A DNA stretch of 64,000 bases from [Erwinia] mediterraneensis. Lineage in GTDB: Bacteria > Pseudomonadota > Gammaproteobacteria > Enterobacterales > Enterobacteriaceae. Below, piece by piece: positions 44,212 to 53,036 of the stretch. Position numbers and translations under genes: made by a program. The DNA lies in NCBI RefSeq assembly GCF_900604315.1, contig NZ_LR026979.1, positions 100,023-164,022 of the forward strand, given 5' to 3'. The stretch's first letter is position 1, and every line of letters starts with the position of its first letter. Below the pieces are notes generated by a model. That model did no database searches. It saw nothing but the letters and a program-made list of their open reading frames with translations, and had not been told where the DNA came from.

Positions 44212-45090
44212 TCAGCCGGCGAAGCGCCGCTCCGGCACCCCGGTTACGCCAAGGTCATAAATGGCAAACAGGCTACCGCGTAGCTGGTTATCCTCAGGGA
44301 AACGCGGCAGCGGCGGCTGCGCCATGGAGGTCACATACAGCACATCGAGATTTTCCCCGCCGAACATCACGCTGGTCACCTTTTTCACCGGCATCTCAAT
44401 GATGCGATCCACTTTGCCGCACGGCGTGTAGCGCACCAGCTTGCCGGCATAGACCAGCGCATTCCACAGGCACCCTTCGCTGTCCACGGTGGCGCCATCC
44501 GCCGCACCGCCTTCGCTGCGGTCCACCTCACAGAACACCCGTTCGTGCGACAGGCTGCCACTGCGGGTGTCATAATCCCAGGCGTGGATTTTGCCTGTCC
44601 AGGTGTCGGCAAAATAGAAAGTCTCGCCGCACGGGCTCCAGCAAGGGGCATTGGAGACGATAATGTTCTCTTTCAGGGTATGCAGCGACAGATCAGGATC
44701 GAGGCGGTACAGTGCACCACTCGGCTCCTCTTCGCGCATATCCATTGAGCCAAAAAGAAAGCGTCCCTGGCGGTCTACCTTGCCGTCATTCAGACGGTTA
44801 AAAGGACGATCCGCTTCCGGATGATGCAGCAGTTGCAAATCACCGCTGGCAAAATCGAGCAGATGGACGCCATGCTGCAGTGCTACCACCGCCCCTTCGC
44901 CATTTTCACGCAGGGCAAAAGAGCCAATTTTCTGGCGCACATCCCAGCTTTTAATCTCGCTGCCCTGTGCGTTACAGGCAAACAGCCGACCATCCTGACT
45001 GTCTACCCACCATAAGCGCTGCTGTTCCACATCCCAGACCGGACTCTCACCCAGCCGGGTTTTTAAATCGAGTAAGACTTCAATACGCAT
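44212..45090 (-). CDS. SMP-30/gluconolactonase family lactonase
   Basis: 292 residues from ATG 45090; AGGAG is six bases upstream, so the ATG at 45096 and longer frame are not needed. 'RLGESPVWDVEQQRLWWVD' with the metal-binding Glu, 'FNRLNDGKVDRQGRFLFGSM' with Asn/Asp ligands, and 'GAADGATVDSEGCLWNALVY' with the last Asp are all present. Such enzymes open aldonolactones with a divalent metal. In this cluster it would open the lactone of the acid that is then activated to a CoA ester. Confidence 0.9.
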   Translation of the reverse strand: MRIEVLLDLKTRLGESPVWDVEQQRLWWVDSQDGRLFACNAQGSEIKSWDVRQKIGSFALRENGEGAVVALQHGVHLLDFASGDLQLLHHPEADRPFNRLNDGKVDRQGRFLFGSMDMREEEPSGALYRLDPDLSLHTLKENIIVSNAPCWSPCGETFYFADTWTGKIHAWDYDTRSGSLSHERVFCEVDRSEGGAADGATVDSEGCLWNALVYAGKLVRYTPCGKVDRIIEMPVKKVTSVMFGGENLDVLYVTSMAQPPLPRFPEDNQLRGSLFAIYDLGVTGVPERRFAG

Positions 45091-45103
45091 TGTCATCTCC
45101 TGT

Positions 45104-46438
45104 TCAGACTTTTTCGCCACGCGCTGCGGTGTCTGGCACCATTGTGTCCGGCTGGCTGCGAATGAAACGGCTCACCAGCGCGCCCGCCAGTAGCAGTACA
45201 ACGGCAAACCACAGGCCGGAGGTGGCTGTACCGGTACGATCTTCAAAGGCGCCCAGAATAAAGGGGCCAAGGAAACCGCCGCATAATCCCAGGCAGTTCA
45301 GCAAGCCAAAGCTGCCCGCCAGCATGCTGCCGCTCATCAGTGAAGGCAGCCAGCTGAAGATGATGGATTGCATGGCAAAGAACATAAAGGCAGCCAGCGA
45401 GAAGCCGAGCATTGCCAGACCAGGGCCGCCCGTCGCGCCGATCACCATGCCTGCGGCCATGATCAGATAACCCAGCGTCAGCATGCTGCGTGAACGGGTT
45501 TCGTTTCGGGCAAAACGCGGCAGCAGTACCCCGCCGCAGGCGGCAGCGATCCAGGGGATGGCGGTCAGCAGGCCGATCTGGATGGAAGAGAGCGTGCCCC
45601 AGCTGCCGATAATGCCGGGCAGAAAGTAGCTCAGGCCATAAACCGAAAACTGATGAGTGAAGTAAATCAGCACCAGCAGCAGAAACATGCGCGTGCTCAG
45701 CGCGGCCTTCAGCGAAAAGCGGGAAGGCGCATGACGGACTTCCTGCGCCTCACGGGCGAGGGTCGCAGCAATAAACTGCTTGTCATCTTCATCAAGCCAG
45801 CTGGCGTCAGCCGGTTTGTCCGGCAGCTTGCGCCATACCACAAAGGCGAGTGCGATAGCCGGCAGACCCTCGATAAAGAACATCCACTGCCAGCCATGCC
45901 AGCCCGCCATGCCGTCGAGGTTCAGTAACGCGCCTCCCAGCGGAGCACCAATAATATTGGCGAAACAGACGCCGAGCAGGAACAGGCCGGTGGCTTTCGC
46001 GCGCTCTTCACGACCAAACCACAGGGTCATGTAATAGATAATGCCGGGGTAGAGTCCCGCTTCGGCGGCCCCGAGCAGCAGACGCATCAGATAAAAAGAG
46101 ACGGGACCGCTGACAAAGGCCATCGCGCAGGAGATGATGCCCCAGGTGATCATAATGCGGGTAATCCAGCGACGCGCCCCAATCTTCGCCAGAAACAGGT
46201 TGCTCGGGATCTCCAGAATCGAATAGGTCAAAAAGAACAGGCCTGCACCCAGTCCGAACGCAGTGGCAGAGAGACCGATATCCACCGACATGCTGGCTTT
46301 CGCCATACCAATATTGGTGCGATCAATAAAGCTAATGATGTAGGCGATGATGAGTAGTGGCATCAGATGACGATAAATCTTTTTGTGCGCGCGTTGTCCC
46401 CGCGCGTCACTTGCCGTCTTTTCATTTATTGCGGACAT
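45104..46438 (-). CDS. MFS transporter, anion:cation symporter (ACS) family
   Basis: 444 residues, 12 membrane segments. 'LIIAYIISFIDRTNIGMAKA', 'AAEAGLYPGIIYYMTLWFGR' and 'WHGWQWMFFIEGLPAIALAF' are clear ACS features, related to tartrate and D-galactonate carriers. It heads the second half of the catabolic cluster and is 13 bp upstream of the lactonase gene, so the pair is cotranscribed. Confidence 0.88.
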   Translation of the reverse strand: MSAINEKTASDARGQRAHKKIYRHLMPLLIIAYIISFIDRTNIGMAKASMSVDIGLSATAFGLGAGLFFLTYSILEIPSNLFLAKIGARRWITRIMITWGIISCAMAFVSGPVSFYLMRLLLGAAEAGLYPGIIYYMTLWFGREERAKATGLFLLGVCFANIIGAPLGGALLNLDGMAGWHGWQWMFFIEGLPAIALAFVVWRKLPDKPADASWLDEDDKQFIAATLAREAQEVRHAPSRFSLKAALSTRMFLLLVLIYFTHQFSVYGLSYFLPGIIGSWGTLSSIQIGLLTAIPWIAAACGGVLLPRFARNETRSRSMLTLGYLIMAAGMVIGATGGPGLAMLGFSLAAFMFFAMQSIIFSWLPSLMSGSMLAGSFGLLNCLGLCGGFLGPFILGAFEDRTGTATSGLWFAVVLLLAGALVSRFIRSQPDTMVPDTAARGEKV

Positions 46439-46475
46439 GGTTACTCTTCTCCCGTTGTCACGGTCAGTCGCCTGA

Positions 46476-46566
46476 CCGGCATCAGACTGATGCCGGCAGG
46501 ACAGCTCTCAGGTTGCCGCCGGGTGCTGACCCGTACGACGCCCGGCCCGAAGCCCCACTTCGGGCC
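46476..46566 (-). terminator. two GC hairpins between the thiolase and transporter genes
   Basis: GGCCCGAAG (46544-46552) pairs perfectly with 46558-46566, 7 bp past the thiolase stop, and probably ends the ligase-to-thiolase transcript. A second perfect 10-bp palindrome CCGGCATCAG (46476-46485) with 46487-46496 lies 38 bp before the transporter start and could be a terminator or a regulator site for the second transcript. Confidence 0.6.
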
Positions 46567-46572
46567 GTTCTT

Positions 46573-47763
46573 CTATGCGCCTTCGCGCTCAAACAGCATC
46601 GAGATACCTTGCCCACCACCGATACACATGGTCACCAGACCAGTGCGTGCCCCGCTGCGTGCCATCTCATACATCAGCTTCACCGGCAGGATCGCGCCGC
46701 TGGCCCCGACCGGGTGCCCGAGAGCAATCGCCCCGCCATTGACATTTACCCGCGTCGGATCGAGATGGAGGTCGTTCATCACCGCCAGCGCCTGCGCGGC
46801 AAAGGCTTCGTTCAGCTCGATAAGATCGATGGACTGCACATCCATATTCAGGCGATCCATCAGGCGTCGGGTGGCGGGTGCCGGACCAAAGCCCATAATC
46901 TCTGCGCCACAGCCCGCTACGTCCCAGCCACGGATGCGCATCAGAGGCGTCAGGCCACGCTGCTCAGCCTGCTGACGCGTCATCATTACCAGCGCCGCAG
47001 CACCGTCATTAATGCCGGAGGCGTTAGCGGCCGTCACCACGCCATCGGCTTTAAAAGCGGGTCGCAGGGTGGCGAGTTTTTCACGTGGCGTATCGCGCGG
47101 ATGTTCATCGGTATCGAAGGTGCGGGTGCCTTTTTTGCCGTCCGGCACCTGCAGCGCCAGGATCTGATCGCGGAAATGTCCGGCGGCAATGGCTTTTAAC
47201 GCTTTTTGCTGGCTGGACCAGGCAAAATCATCCATCTGGTCGCGGGAAATATTAAAGCGCTCCGCTACGTTCTCGGCGGTGATACCGTTGTGATAGGGGC
47301 CTTCCGGCCAGGTGAGGATAGAGATCAGGCCATCTTCCAGTACGCCATTGCCCATGCGATAGCCGTCGCGCGCCTGACGCAGATAGTAAGGCAGCTGCGT
47401 CATATTTTCGGTGCCACAGGCGACTACAACATCGGCCTGACCGCTCTGAATCGCCATCATGCCGTTAGCCAGCGCCTGCAGGCCGGAGCCACACTGCCGG
47501 TTTACGGAATAGGCCGTGGTTTCATTGGGCAAACCGGCGCGCAGCTGGCAGACGCGGGCGATAAAACCGCTTTCCGCCACCTGCCCGACGTTGCCGACAA
47601 TCACTTCGTCCACATCCTGTGGGCTAATCCCGGCCCGGGCAACCGCTTCGCGGATCACCGCAGCGCCCAGGTCATGCTGGTGGGTGTGCTTCAGGCTGCC
47701 ATTAAAACCGCCTATCGCGGTGCGCACACCGCTGACAATCACAATATCGTTGGCCTGTGTCAT
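46573..47763 (-). CDS. acetyl-CoA C-acyltransferase (thiolase)
   Basis: 396 residues. Catalytic Cys91 in 'NRQCGSGLQAL', 'ELNEAFAAQALAVM', His350 in 'ALGHPVGASGA' and Cys380 in 'MCIGGGQG' make up the full thiolase set. It cleaves a 3-oxoacyl-CoA with CoA to acetyl-CoA and a shortened acyl-CoA. Nine bp after the SDR gene and cotranscribed with the ligase and CoA transferase. There is no acyl-CoA dehydrogenase or enoyl-CoA hydratase in the cluster, so the substrate must already carry a 3-hydroxy group. A small polar 3-oxoacyl-CoA is likely. Confidence 0.92.
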   Translation of the reverse strand: MTQANDIVIVSGVRTAIGGFNGSLKHTHQHDLGAAVIREAVARAGISPQDVDEVIVGNVGQVAESGFIARVCQLRAGLPNETTAYSVNRQCGSGLQALANGMMAIQSGQADVVVACGTENMTQLPYYLRQARDGYRMGNGVLEDGLISILTWPEGPYHNGITAENVAERFNISRDQMDDFAWSSQQKALKAIAAGHFRDQILALQVPDGKKGTRTFDTDEHPRDTPREKLATLRPAFKADGVVTAANASGINDGAAALVMMTRQQAEQRGLTPLMRIRGWDVAGCGAEIMGFGPAPATRRLMDRLNMDVQSIDLIELNEAFAAQALAVMNDLHLDPTRVNVNGGAIALGHPVGASGAILPVKLMYEMARSGARTGLVTMCIGGGQGISMLFEREGA

Positions 47764-47772
47764 TGTTCCTCC

Positions 47773-48507
47773 TTACAGTACCATGCCGCCGCCGACGTTA
47801 ATCACTTCGCCGTTGATGTAACGCGCGCCCTCAGAGGCGAGAAAAGCCACGCACTCGCCCACGTCCTGCGCGTCTCCGGCATAGCCCGCCGGGATCTTAT
47901 TCACCATCATCTGCCAGACATTTTCCGGCACGCCGCGCGTCATATCGGTATCGATAAAGCCGGGGCAGATGGCATTTACCGTGACGCCTTTTTTTGCCAG
48001 CTCGCGACAGGCGGTTTTCGTCATCCCAACCACGCCCGCTTTGGAGGCGGCATAATTGGTCTGGCCGATGTTGCCCAGCCAGCTGGCGGAGGCGATGTTG
48101 ATAATGCGACCCGCGCCACGCTCCCGCATGCGAATGGCCGCCTGTTGCAGACAGAAAAAAGTGCCCTTCAGGTTGACGTCAATCACCACATCCCAGTCGG
48201 CTTCGCTCAGTTTGTGCAGCATGGCGTCACGGTTGATGCCCGCGTTGTTCACCAGAATATCGACCTGGCCATAAGCCTCCTCGGCCCGGGCAAACAGCGC
48301 CTCGACCTGCGTTTTTTCACAGATGTTGCAACTGATAAACAGCGCTTCGGCGCCGGTATCGCGCAGCGCGGCCGCGGCGGCCTCCCCATGGGCGTCACGA
48401 TCGGCAATCACAATGTTCGCTCCTTCACGGGCCAGTACCTGCGCGATGCCAAAACCAATGCCGCGCGCAGCGCCGGTGACAATGGCAGTTTTACCGATAA
48501 GATTCAT
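47773..48507 (-). CDS. SDR-family 3-hydroxyacyl-CoA/3-oxoacyl reductase-like dehydrogenase (FabG-like)
   Basis: 244 residues. 'AIVTGAARGIGFGIAQVL', 'DILVNNAGINRDAM', the catalytic Ser in 'IINIASASWLG', 'YAASKAGV' (YxxxK) and the C-terminal 'VINVGGGMVL' are standard FabG-like features. Placed between a CoA transferase and a thiolase it most likely oxidises a 3-hydroxyacyl-CoA to the 3-oxoacyl-CoA cleaved by the next gene product. Confidence 0.9.
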   Translation of the reverse strand: MNLIGKTAIVTGAARGIGFGIAQVLAREGANIVIADRDAHGEAAAAALRDTGAEALFISCNICEKTQVEALFARAEEAYGQVDILVNNAGINRDAMLHKLSEADWDVVIDVNLKGTFFCLQQAAIRMRERGAGRIINIASASWLGNIGQTNYAASKAGVVGMTKTACRELAKKGVTVNAICPGFIDTDMTRGVPENVWQMMVNKIPAGYAGDAQDVGECVAFLASEGARYINGEVINVGGGMVL

Positions 48508-48531
48508 GCGTATTTCCTTGAAGCTTGAGGG

Positions 48532-50109
48532 TTAAGAGCGGGACACGCGCGCCGCCAGCCCACAGGGCTGCGGCTGAAACAGGGCGCTGTCCATCACGGA
48601 AAGTTCGGGCGCAATCAACGGACGGAAATCCATCTGCGCCAGGATATCGCGCTCCAGGTCGATGCCGGGCGCGATTTCGACCAGCACGGGGCCTTCCGGG
48701 CGAAGTTCGAACACCGCGCGTTCGGTGACGTAATGCATGGTTTGCCCTTTTGCCCGCGCCAGTTCGCCGTTGTAGGAGATTTGATTCACCTGCGGCACCA
48801 GCTTGCGCACTTCGCCTTCATGCACAATGCGCAGCTCTCCCTGCTCACAGGCGATTTCCAGCCCTTTGGCGGTGAAGGAGGAGCAGAACACCACATGACG
48901 CGCATTCTGAGTGATATCGATAAAGCCGCCCGCACCCGGACAGGACGCGCCGAGACGGGTTGCGTTTACATGGCCGTGCGGATCCATTTCGCCCGCGCCC
49001 ATAAAGGTGATATCCACCCCGGCGCCGTTGTAATAGAGCATCTGATCCTGATGGCTGATCATCGCGCTCAGGTTGCGGCCAATGCCAAAGTCGGTACCGC
49101 CAGTCTGTTGACCGCCGTAAATGCCCGATTCCACGGTAATAGTCACCTGATCGCCCAGCTGCTCCTCGTGGATAATGGCGCCAATCACATCATTGGGGAT
49201 GCCGGTGCCGAGGTTGATCACACAGCCCGGCGTCAGGTAGCGGCAGGCGATACGGCCAATCAGCTTGCGCAGATCCAGCGGCAGCGGCGCGCTTTCGCTG
49301 GCTGGCAGGCGGATATCGCCGCACAGCGCGGGGTCAAAGGCCCAGCTGGAGGTCTGTCGATGATCCTCTTCCGGGTCATCGCATACCACGATGGCGTCAA
49401 TCAGGGTGCCGGGAACAGTGACCTTTTTAGGATGCAGCGAGCCGCTGGCCACGCGGTATTTCACCTGTGCCAGTACCTTCGCGCCGTAGCGTTTGGCGGC
49501 GAGCACCGCGTGCAGCACTTCCAGTTTCATCGCTTCTTCATCGGTGGTGAGGTTGCCCGCCTCATCGGCGTGCGTACCGCGCACAATCACCACATCCAGC
49601 GGAATCGCCGGATAGAACAACATCTCTTCGCCGCGAAAAGTGACATGCTCGATCAGGTTCGGCTGTTCGCGCGTGCGGGCATTCATACGCCCGCCTTCAA
49701 TACGCGGATCCACAAAGGTGCCGAGTCCAACCGGAGACAGTCTGCCCGGCAGCCCCGCCGCCATCGCACCATACAAATGCACCATCTGTCCCTGCGGCAG
49801 ACACCAGGCTTCGACTTCGTTATTGTTAATCATCGCCATCCAGCGGGGTGCCAGCCCCCAGTGCGAGCCGATAATGCGCGTGGTCATGCCCGGGTGGGCG
49901 AAATGCTGATTGCCGCGCTGGCGGTCACACTGACCGGCTGCATGCACCAGCGTGAGATCGCGTGGCGCGCCCTCCTGCAGAAAACGCGCTTCGAGAGCTT
50001 TCAGGATCGATTCTGCTGCGCTGATCAGCGTCATGCCGACAGTGCAGACGGTATCGCCGTTTTTGATCAGGTTGGCCGCCGCATGGGCGCTGATAAAGCG
50101 GTTATTCAC
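48532..50109 (-). CDS. family I CoA transferase (acetate/3-oxoacid CoA-transferase, YdiF-like)
   Basis: 525 residues, alpha and beta subunits fused. The glutamate that forms the acyl-CoA thioester is Glu327 in 'VTITVESGIYGGQQ', and 'INLGTGIPNDVIGAI' is the second-half oxyanion region. Similar to E. coli YdiF. Start ATG overlaps the ligase stop (ATGA). It would move CoA between a product acyl-CoA, such as glyceryl-CoA or acetyl-CoA, and the incoming acid. Confidence 0.9.
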   Translation of the reverse strand: MNNRFISAHAAANLIKNGDTVCTVGMTLISAAESILKALEARFLQEGAPRDLTLVHAAGQCDRQRGNQHFAHPGMTTRIIGSHWGLAPRWMAMINNNEVEAWCLPQGQMVHLYGAMAAGLPGRLSPVGLGTFVDPRIEGGRMNARTREQPNLIEHVTFRGEEMLFYPAIPLDVVIVRGTHADEAGNLTTDEEAMKLEVLHAVLAAKRYGAKVLAQVKYRVASGSLHPKKVTVPGTLIDAIVVCDDPEEDHRQTSSWAFDPALCGDIRLPASESAPLPLDLRKLIGRIACRYLTPGCVINLGTGIPNDVIGAIIHEEQLGDQVTITVESGIYGGQQTGGTDFGIGRNLSAMISHQDQMLYYNGAGVDITFMGAGEMDPHGHVNATRLGASCPGAGGFIDITQNARHVVFCSSFTAKGLEIACEQGELRIVHEGEVRKLVPQVNQISYNGELARAKGQTMHYVTERAVFELRPEGPVLVEIAPGIDLERDILAQMDFRPLIAPELSVMDSALFQPQPCGLAARVSRS

Positions 50110-51662
50110 TGCTTCTCCTCCGTAGACAGACTGGGGATCGATTCCGCAAGACGGGTTTTCAGCTGACGCTTATTCACTTTGCCGTTATGGGTACGCGGCA
50201 GGATGCGGGTAAAAATGATGCGGGCAGGCAGCTTGAAGCGGGCAATGCGTCCTTTCAGCCAGTCGAGAATCGCCTCGCTGATCAGGTGGCACTGTTCGTC
50301 CGGAACGATAAAGGCGACCGGCTCTTCGCCATAAACCGGGCTGGGTGCCGGGATCACTGCCACTTCACGCACCCCCGGATAGGTTGACAGGATATTCTCC
50401 AGCTCCAGCGAATAAATTTTCTCGCCGCCGCGATTGATCATATCTTTGCTGCGATCTTTGACGTACAGCCAGCCTTCTTCGTCGAGATAACCGAGATCGC
50501 CGGTGCAGAACCAGCCTTCCGCATCACAACTGGCGCGCCGTTGGTTGCACTGCCAGTATTCGCGGATTACCACTTCGCCTTTCAACCAGATATGGCCTAT
50601 CTGCCCTGCGGCCAGCGGCTGCTGCTGGTCATCGCGAATCTGAATCGATAAGCCCGCAATCGGTCGCCCGGAACTGCCGCATTTTGGGCTGCCCCAGACA
50701 TCGACCGGAAAAATAGTGGCAGGAGAAGTGGTTTCCGTCAGACCATAAATGGGATGAATGGTGGTGCAGGGAAACAGCGCTTTCAGTTCCCGGATCAGCC
50801 CTTCGTTCAGATGTCCGGCACCGCAGGCAATGGCACGCAGAGAGGGATAGACCTGTGGCTGATCCGCGCTCCGGGCGCGTACCGCCTGGCACAGCAGAAT
50901 AAAGACCGTGGGCGAACCATGCAGGAAAGTGATGTTCTGCTCACGCAGGGTGGTGAACACCTCGCCAGCATTAAAGCGTTGCTGCAACCAGATGGTTGCG
51001 CCGAGGGTAATAAACAGCGCCAGTAAGGCGGAGAGGCCGGTAATATGATAAATCGGCACCGCCAGGATGGTGCTGTCCGCTTCGCTGAGGTTGAGATTAT
51101 GCGCATAGGCGTCCACGGCAGCGAGTAAGTTGCCGTGGGTGATCACGGCCCCTTTGGGCTCACCGGTGGTGCCGGACGTAAACATGATCACCGCCGTATC
51201 GTGACGGGAAACCCGGTTGGGTACCTCAGGCAGCGCTGCGGGCAGCGTGATCGTCTTCCATTCCGTCAGCGCCACGCAGCGTGCGTCAGGCGTATTTCCC
51301 AGCCAGTCCTGTAAGCTGGCATCAAATAACACTACCTGCGGCGCAATATGCCGAACCAGCGCTTCACTTTCGCACTCTTTGAGCTTGGTGCTGAAGGGCA
51401 CCACTTCAATACCCAGTCCGAGGGCGGCAAAAAAGACTTCACAAAATTCGGGGCGATTTCCCCACGCGAGCAGGATACGGTCTCCCTTGCGCAAGGACCA
51501 TACGCGCTCAAGTTGCGCCATCACCTGCTGTACCCGCTGGTGAAAATCGGCGTAGCGATAGCGTTGGTCCTCAAAAGCTAACGCCAGGTTATCCGGGCGA
51601 CGTAAGGCACTGTGGCTTAGCGCCTGGTACAGGTTCTGGCAGTGGGCGGAGGTGCTGCTCAT
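50106..51662 (-). CDS. AMP-forming acyl-CoA synthetase (ligase)
   Basis: 518 residues from ATG 51662, which has AGGAGAGAG directly upstream; a start seven codons earlier has none. Phosphate-binding 'VIMFTSGTTGEPKGA', 'YGLTETTSPATIFPVD', 'GWFCTGDLGYLDEEGWLYV' and 'DRSKDMINRGGEKIY', with the adenylating Lys in 'RTHNGKVNKRQL', show an intact ANL enzyme. First gene of the cluster, so it probably primes the pathway by activating the acid substrate to its CoA ester. The acyl group cannot be told from sequence. Confidence 0.9.
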   Translation of the reverse strand: MSSTSAHCQNLYQALSHSALRRPDNLALAFEDQRYRYADFHQRVQQVMAQLERVWSLRKGDRILLAWGNRPEFCEVFFAALGLGIEVVPFSTKLKECESEALVRHIAPQVVLFDASLQDWLGNTPDARCVALTEWKTITLPAALPEVPNRVSRHDTAVIMFTSGTTGEPKGAVITHGNLLAAVDAYAHNLNLSEADSTILAVPIYHITGLSALLALFITLGATIWLQQRFNAGEVFTTLREQNITFLHGSPTVFILLCQAVRARSADQPQVYPSLRAIACGAGHLNEGLIRELKALFPCTTIHPIYGLTETTSPATIFPVDVWGSPKCGSSGRPIAGLSIQIRDDQQQPLAAGQIGHIWLKGEVVIREYWQCNQRRASCDAEGWFCTGDLGYLDEEGWLYVKDRSKDMINRGGEKIYSLELENILSTYPGVREVAVIPAPSPVYGEEPVAFIVPDEQCHLISEAILDWLKGRIARFKLPARIIFTRILPRTHNGKVNKRQLKTRLAESIPSLSTEEKQ

Positions 51663-51723
51663 CTCTCTCTCCTGGTATGGCATGATGGCTTGCAGCAGTC
51701 TGGGGGATTTCAGGCGGGGAAGG

Positions 51724-51739
51724 TGTGTAATAAGTCACA
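51724..51739 (-). promoter_or_regulatory. CRP-like site upstream of the acyl-CoA ligase gene
   Basis: TGTGT-N6-TCACA on the plus strand (TGTGA-N6-ACACA on the minus) 62 bp before the ligase start. Position and match (nine of ten core bases) fit catabolite activation of the catabolic cluster. Confidence 0.5.
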
Positions 51740-51866
51740 GCAAAATATCAACAAAAATGACACATCATTGTAACCTTGCACAAAGGTGACGACGTCCCAG
51801 GGCGACCGGGCGCTTTTACCGCGTCAGCAACCAGACCGTTTTTCCGCACCGCTGATTACTACAGCA

Positions 51867-51897
51867 TCATGACTTCGCCCATTATATAAAGTCATGA
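51867..51897. repeat. 9-bp inverted repeat with 13-bp spacer, upstream of the Cre-type recombinase gene
   Basis: TCATGACTT (51867-51875) is complementary to 51889-51897. Outside it ACAGCATC occurs as a direct repeat at 51861-51868 and 51897-51904. It may be an operator or a recombination site. Parts resemble loxP arms (ACTTCG in the left half), but the spacing differs from the 13-8-13 layout of loxP. Confidence 0.5.
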
Positions 51898-51992
51898 CAG
51901 CATCTGACGGAACCGCTATGATGTCCCTCCGGCGCGACGGGATGAACCTGCGCGCGCTGATAACGCGTTGAAAACTTAATGATGAGTACACC

Positions 51993-53024
51993 ATGGCCGA
52001 GATAATCAGCCCCGGGCGCCTGCTACCTGCAATAACAGCGGATGAAGACCTTACGGCCCAGTTACGGGCGTTTGTTCAGGACAGAGACGCTTTCTCGCCC
52101 AACACCTGGCGGCAGCTGCTCAGTGTAATGCGTATCTGTCAGCGCTGGGCCAGCGAGCACGGGCGGTGTTTTCTGCCGCTCTCCTCTGACGACTTACGGG
52201 ATTATCTGACCTGGCTGCAAAGCGCCGGGCGGGCTTCGTCCACCATTGCTACCCATGCCTCGCTGATTTCCATGCTACACCGTAACGCCGGACTGCTGCC
52301 GCCGAATACCGCCCCGACGGTGTTCCGCGCCATCAAGAAGATTAATCGTGTCGCGGTCGTGACGGGCGAGCGTACCGGTCAGGCGGTGCCGTTCCGGCTG
52401 ATCGATTTGATGACGCTGGACAGCCGTTGGGCAAACTCACCGCACTTAAAAGAGGTGCGCAACCTCGCCTTCCTGCATGTGGCCTACAGCACGTTGTTGC
52501 GTGTCAGTGAACTGGCGCGCCTGCGGGTACGGGACGTTACCCGCGCGGAGGATGGCCGTATTATTCTGGATGTCGCCTGGACCAAAACCATCGTACAGAC
52601 TGGCGGCCTGATTAAAGCGCTGAGTACCCTTTCCACCCGGCGCCTGACCGAGTGGATAGCCATTTCCGGCCTGGCAGGCGAGCCAGACGCCTTCCTGTTT
52701 TGTCCGATACATCGCACCAACAAAGCGACCCTGATCACAGAAAAACCCCTGACTACCCCGTCACTGGAAGCAATTTTTGCACAAGCCTGGCGCGAAGCGG
52801 GTCAGGGACAGCCAAAGACCAACAAGAACCGTTACAGCGGCTGGAGCGGCCACAGTGCCCGTGTGGGGGCGGCGCAGGATATGGCAAAACAGGGCTACGC
52901 CGTGGCGCAGATTATGCAGGAAGGCACCTGGAAAAAACCGGAAACGCTGATGCGGTATATCCGTAATGTGGATGCGCACGCGGGCGCGATGATTGATTTG
53001 ATGGAGAAAATTTATCCTGATTAG
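51993..53024 (+). CDS. Cre-type tyrosine site-specific recombinase
   Basis: 343 residues, the size of phage P1 Cre, and similar along the whole length ('FSPNTWRQLLSV', 'WFLP/DDLRDYL'-like N-domain, 'LAFLHVAYSTLLRVSELARL', 'WSGHSARVGAAQDMAKQG', 'MRYIRNVDAHAGAM'). All catalytic residues are in place: Arg170, Glu173, Lys198, His287, Arg290, Trp313 and nucleophile Tyr322, matching Cre Arg173 to Tyr324. It should recombine a specific pair of inverted-repeat sites, for element integration or dimer resolution. It stands at the left end of an AT-rich islet and is followed by a strong terminator. Confidence 0.92.
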   Translation: MAEIISPGRLLPAITADEDLTAQLRAFVQDRDAFSPNTWRQLLSVMRICQRWASEHGRCFLPLSSDDLRDYLTWLQSAGRASSTIATHASLISMLHRNAGLLPPNTAPTVFRAIKKINRVAVVTGERTGQAVPFRLIDLMTLDSRWANSPHLKEVRNLAFLHVAYSTLLRVSELARLRVRDVTRAEDGRIILDVAWTKTIVQTGGLIKALSTLSTRRLTEWIAISGLAGEPDAFLFCPIHRTNKATLITEKPLTTPSLEAIFAQAWREAGQGQPKTNKNRYSGWSGHSARVGAAQDMAKQGYAVAQIMQEGTWKKPETLMRYIRNVDAHAGAMIDLMEKIYPD

Positions 53025-53036
53025 GGCTGCAAACCA

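Noticed and set aside
47206..48528. 440-codon open frame on the plus strand
   Set aside because: Antisense to the thiolase and SDR genes, which carry intact catalytic motifs. No ribosome site or recognisable domain.
48733..50166. 477-codon open frame on the plus strand
   Set aside because: It lies antisense to the CoA transferase gene, which has full family motifs. Long mirror frames are common opposite GC-rich genes; the translation is His/Ala/Arg-rich with no family pattern.
46573..51662. Plain 3-hydroxybutyrate/acetoacetate degradation operon
   Set aside because: Ligase, CoA transferase, SDR and thiolase alone would fit, but linkage to a sugar lactonase, glycerate kinase, sugar-acid transporters and a CdaR-type regulator is left unexplained. 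It remains the main alternative to the deoxyaldonate scheme.
51867..51897. A true loxP site for the Cre-type recombinase
   Set aside because: The halves share ACTTCG and AAGT with loxP, but if aligned to loxP arms they leave only a 1-bp spacer instead of 8. It is reported as an inverted repeat of unknown role.
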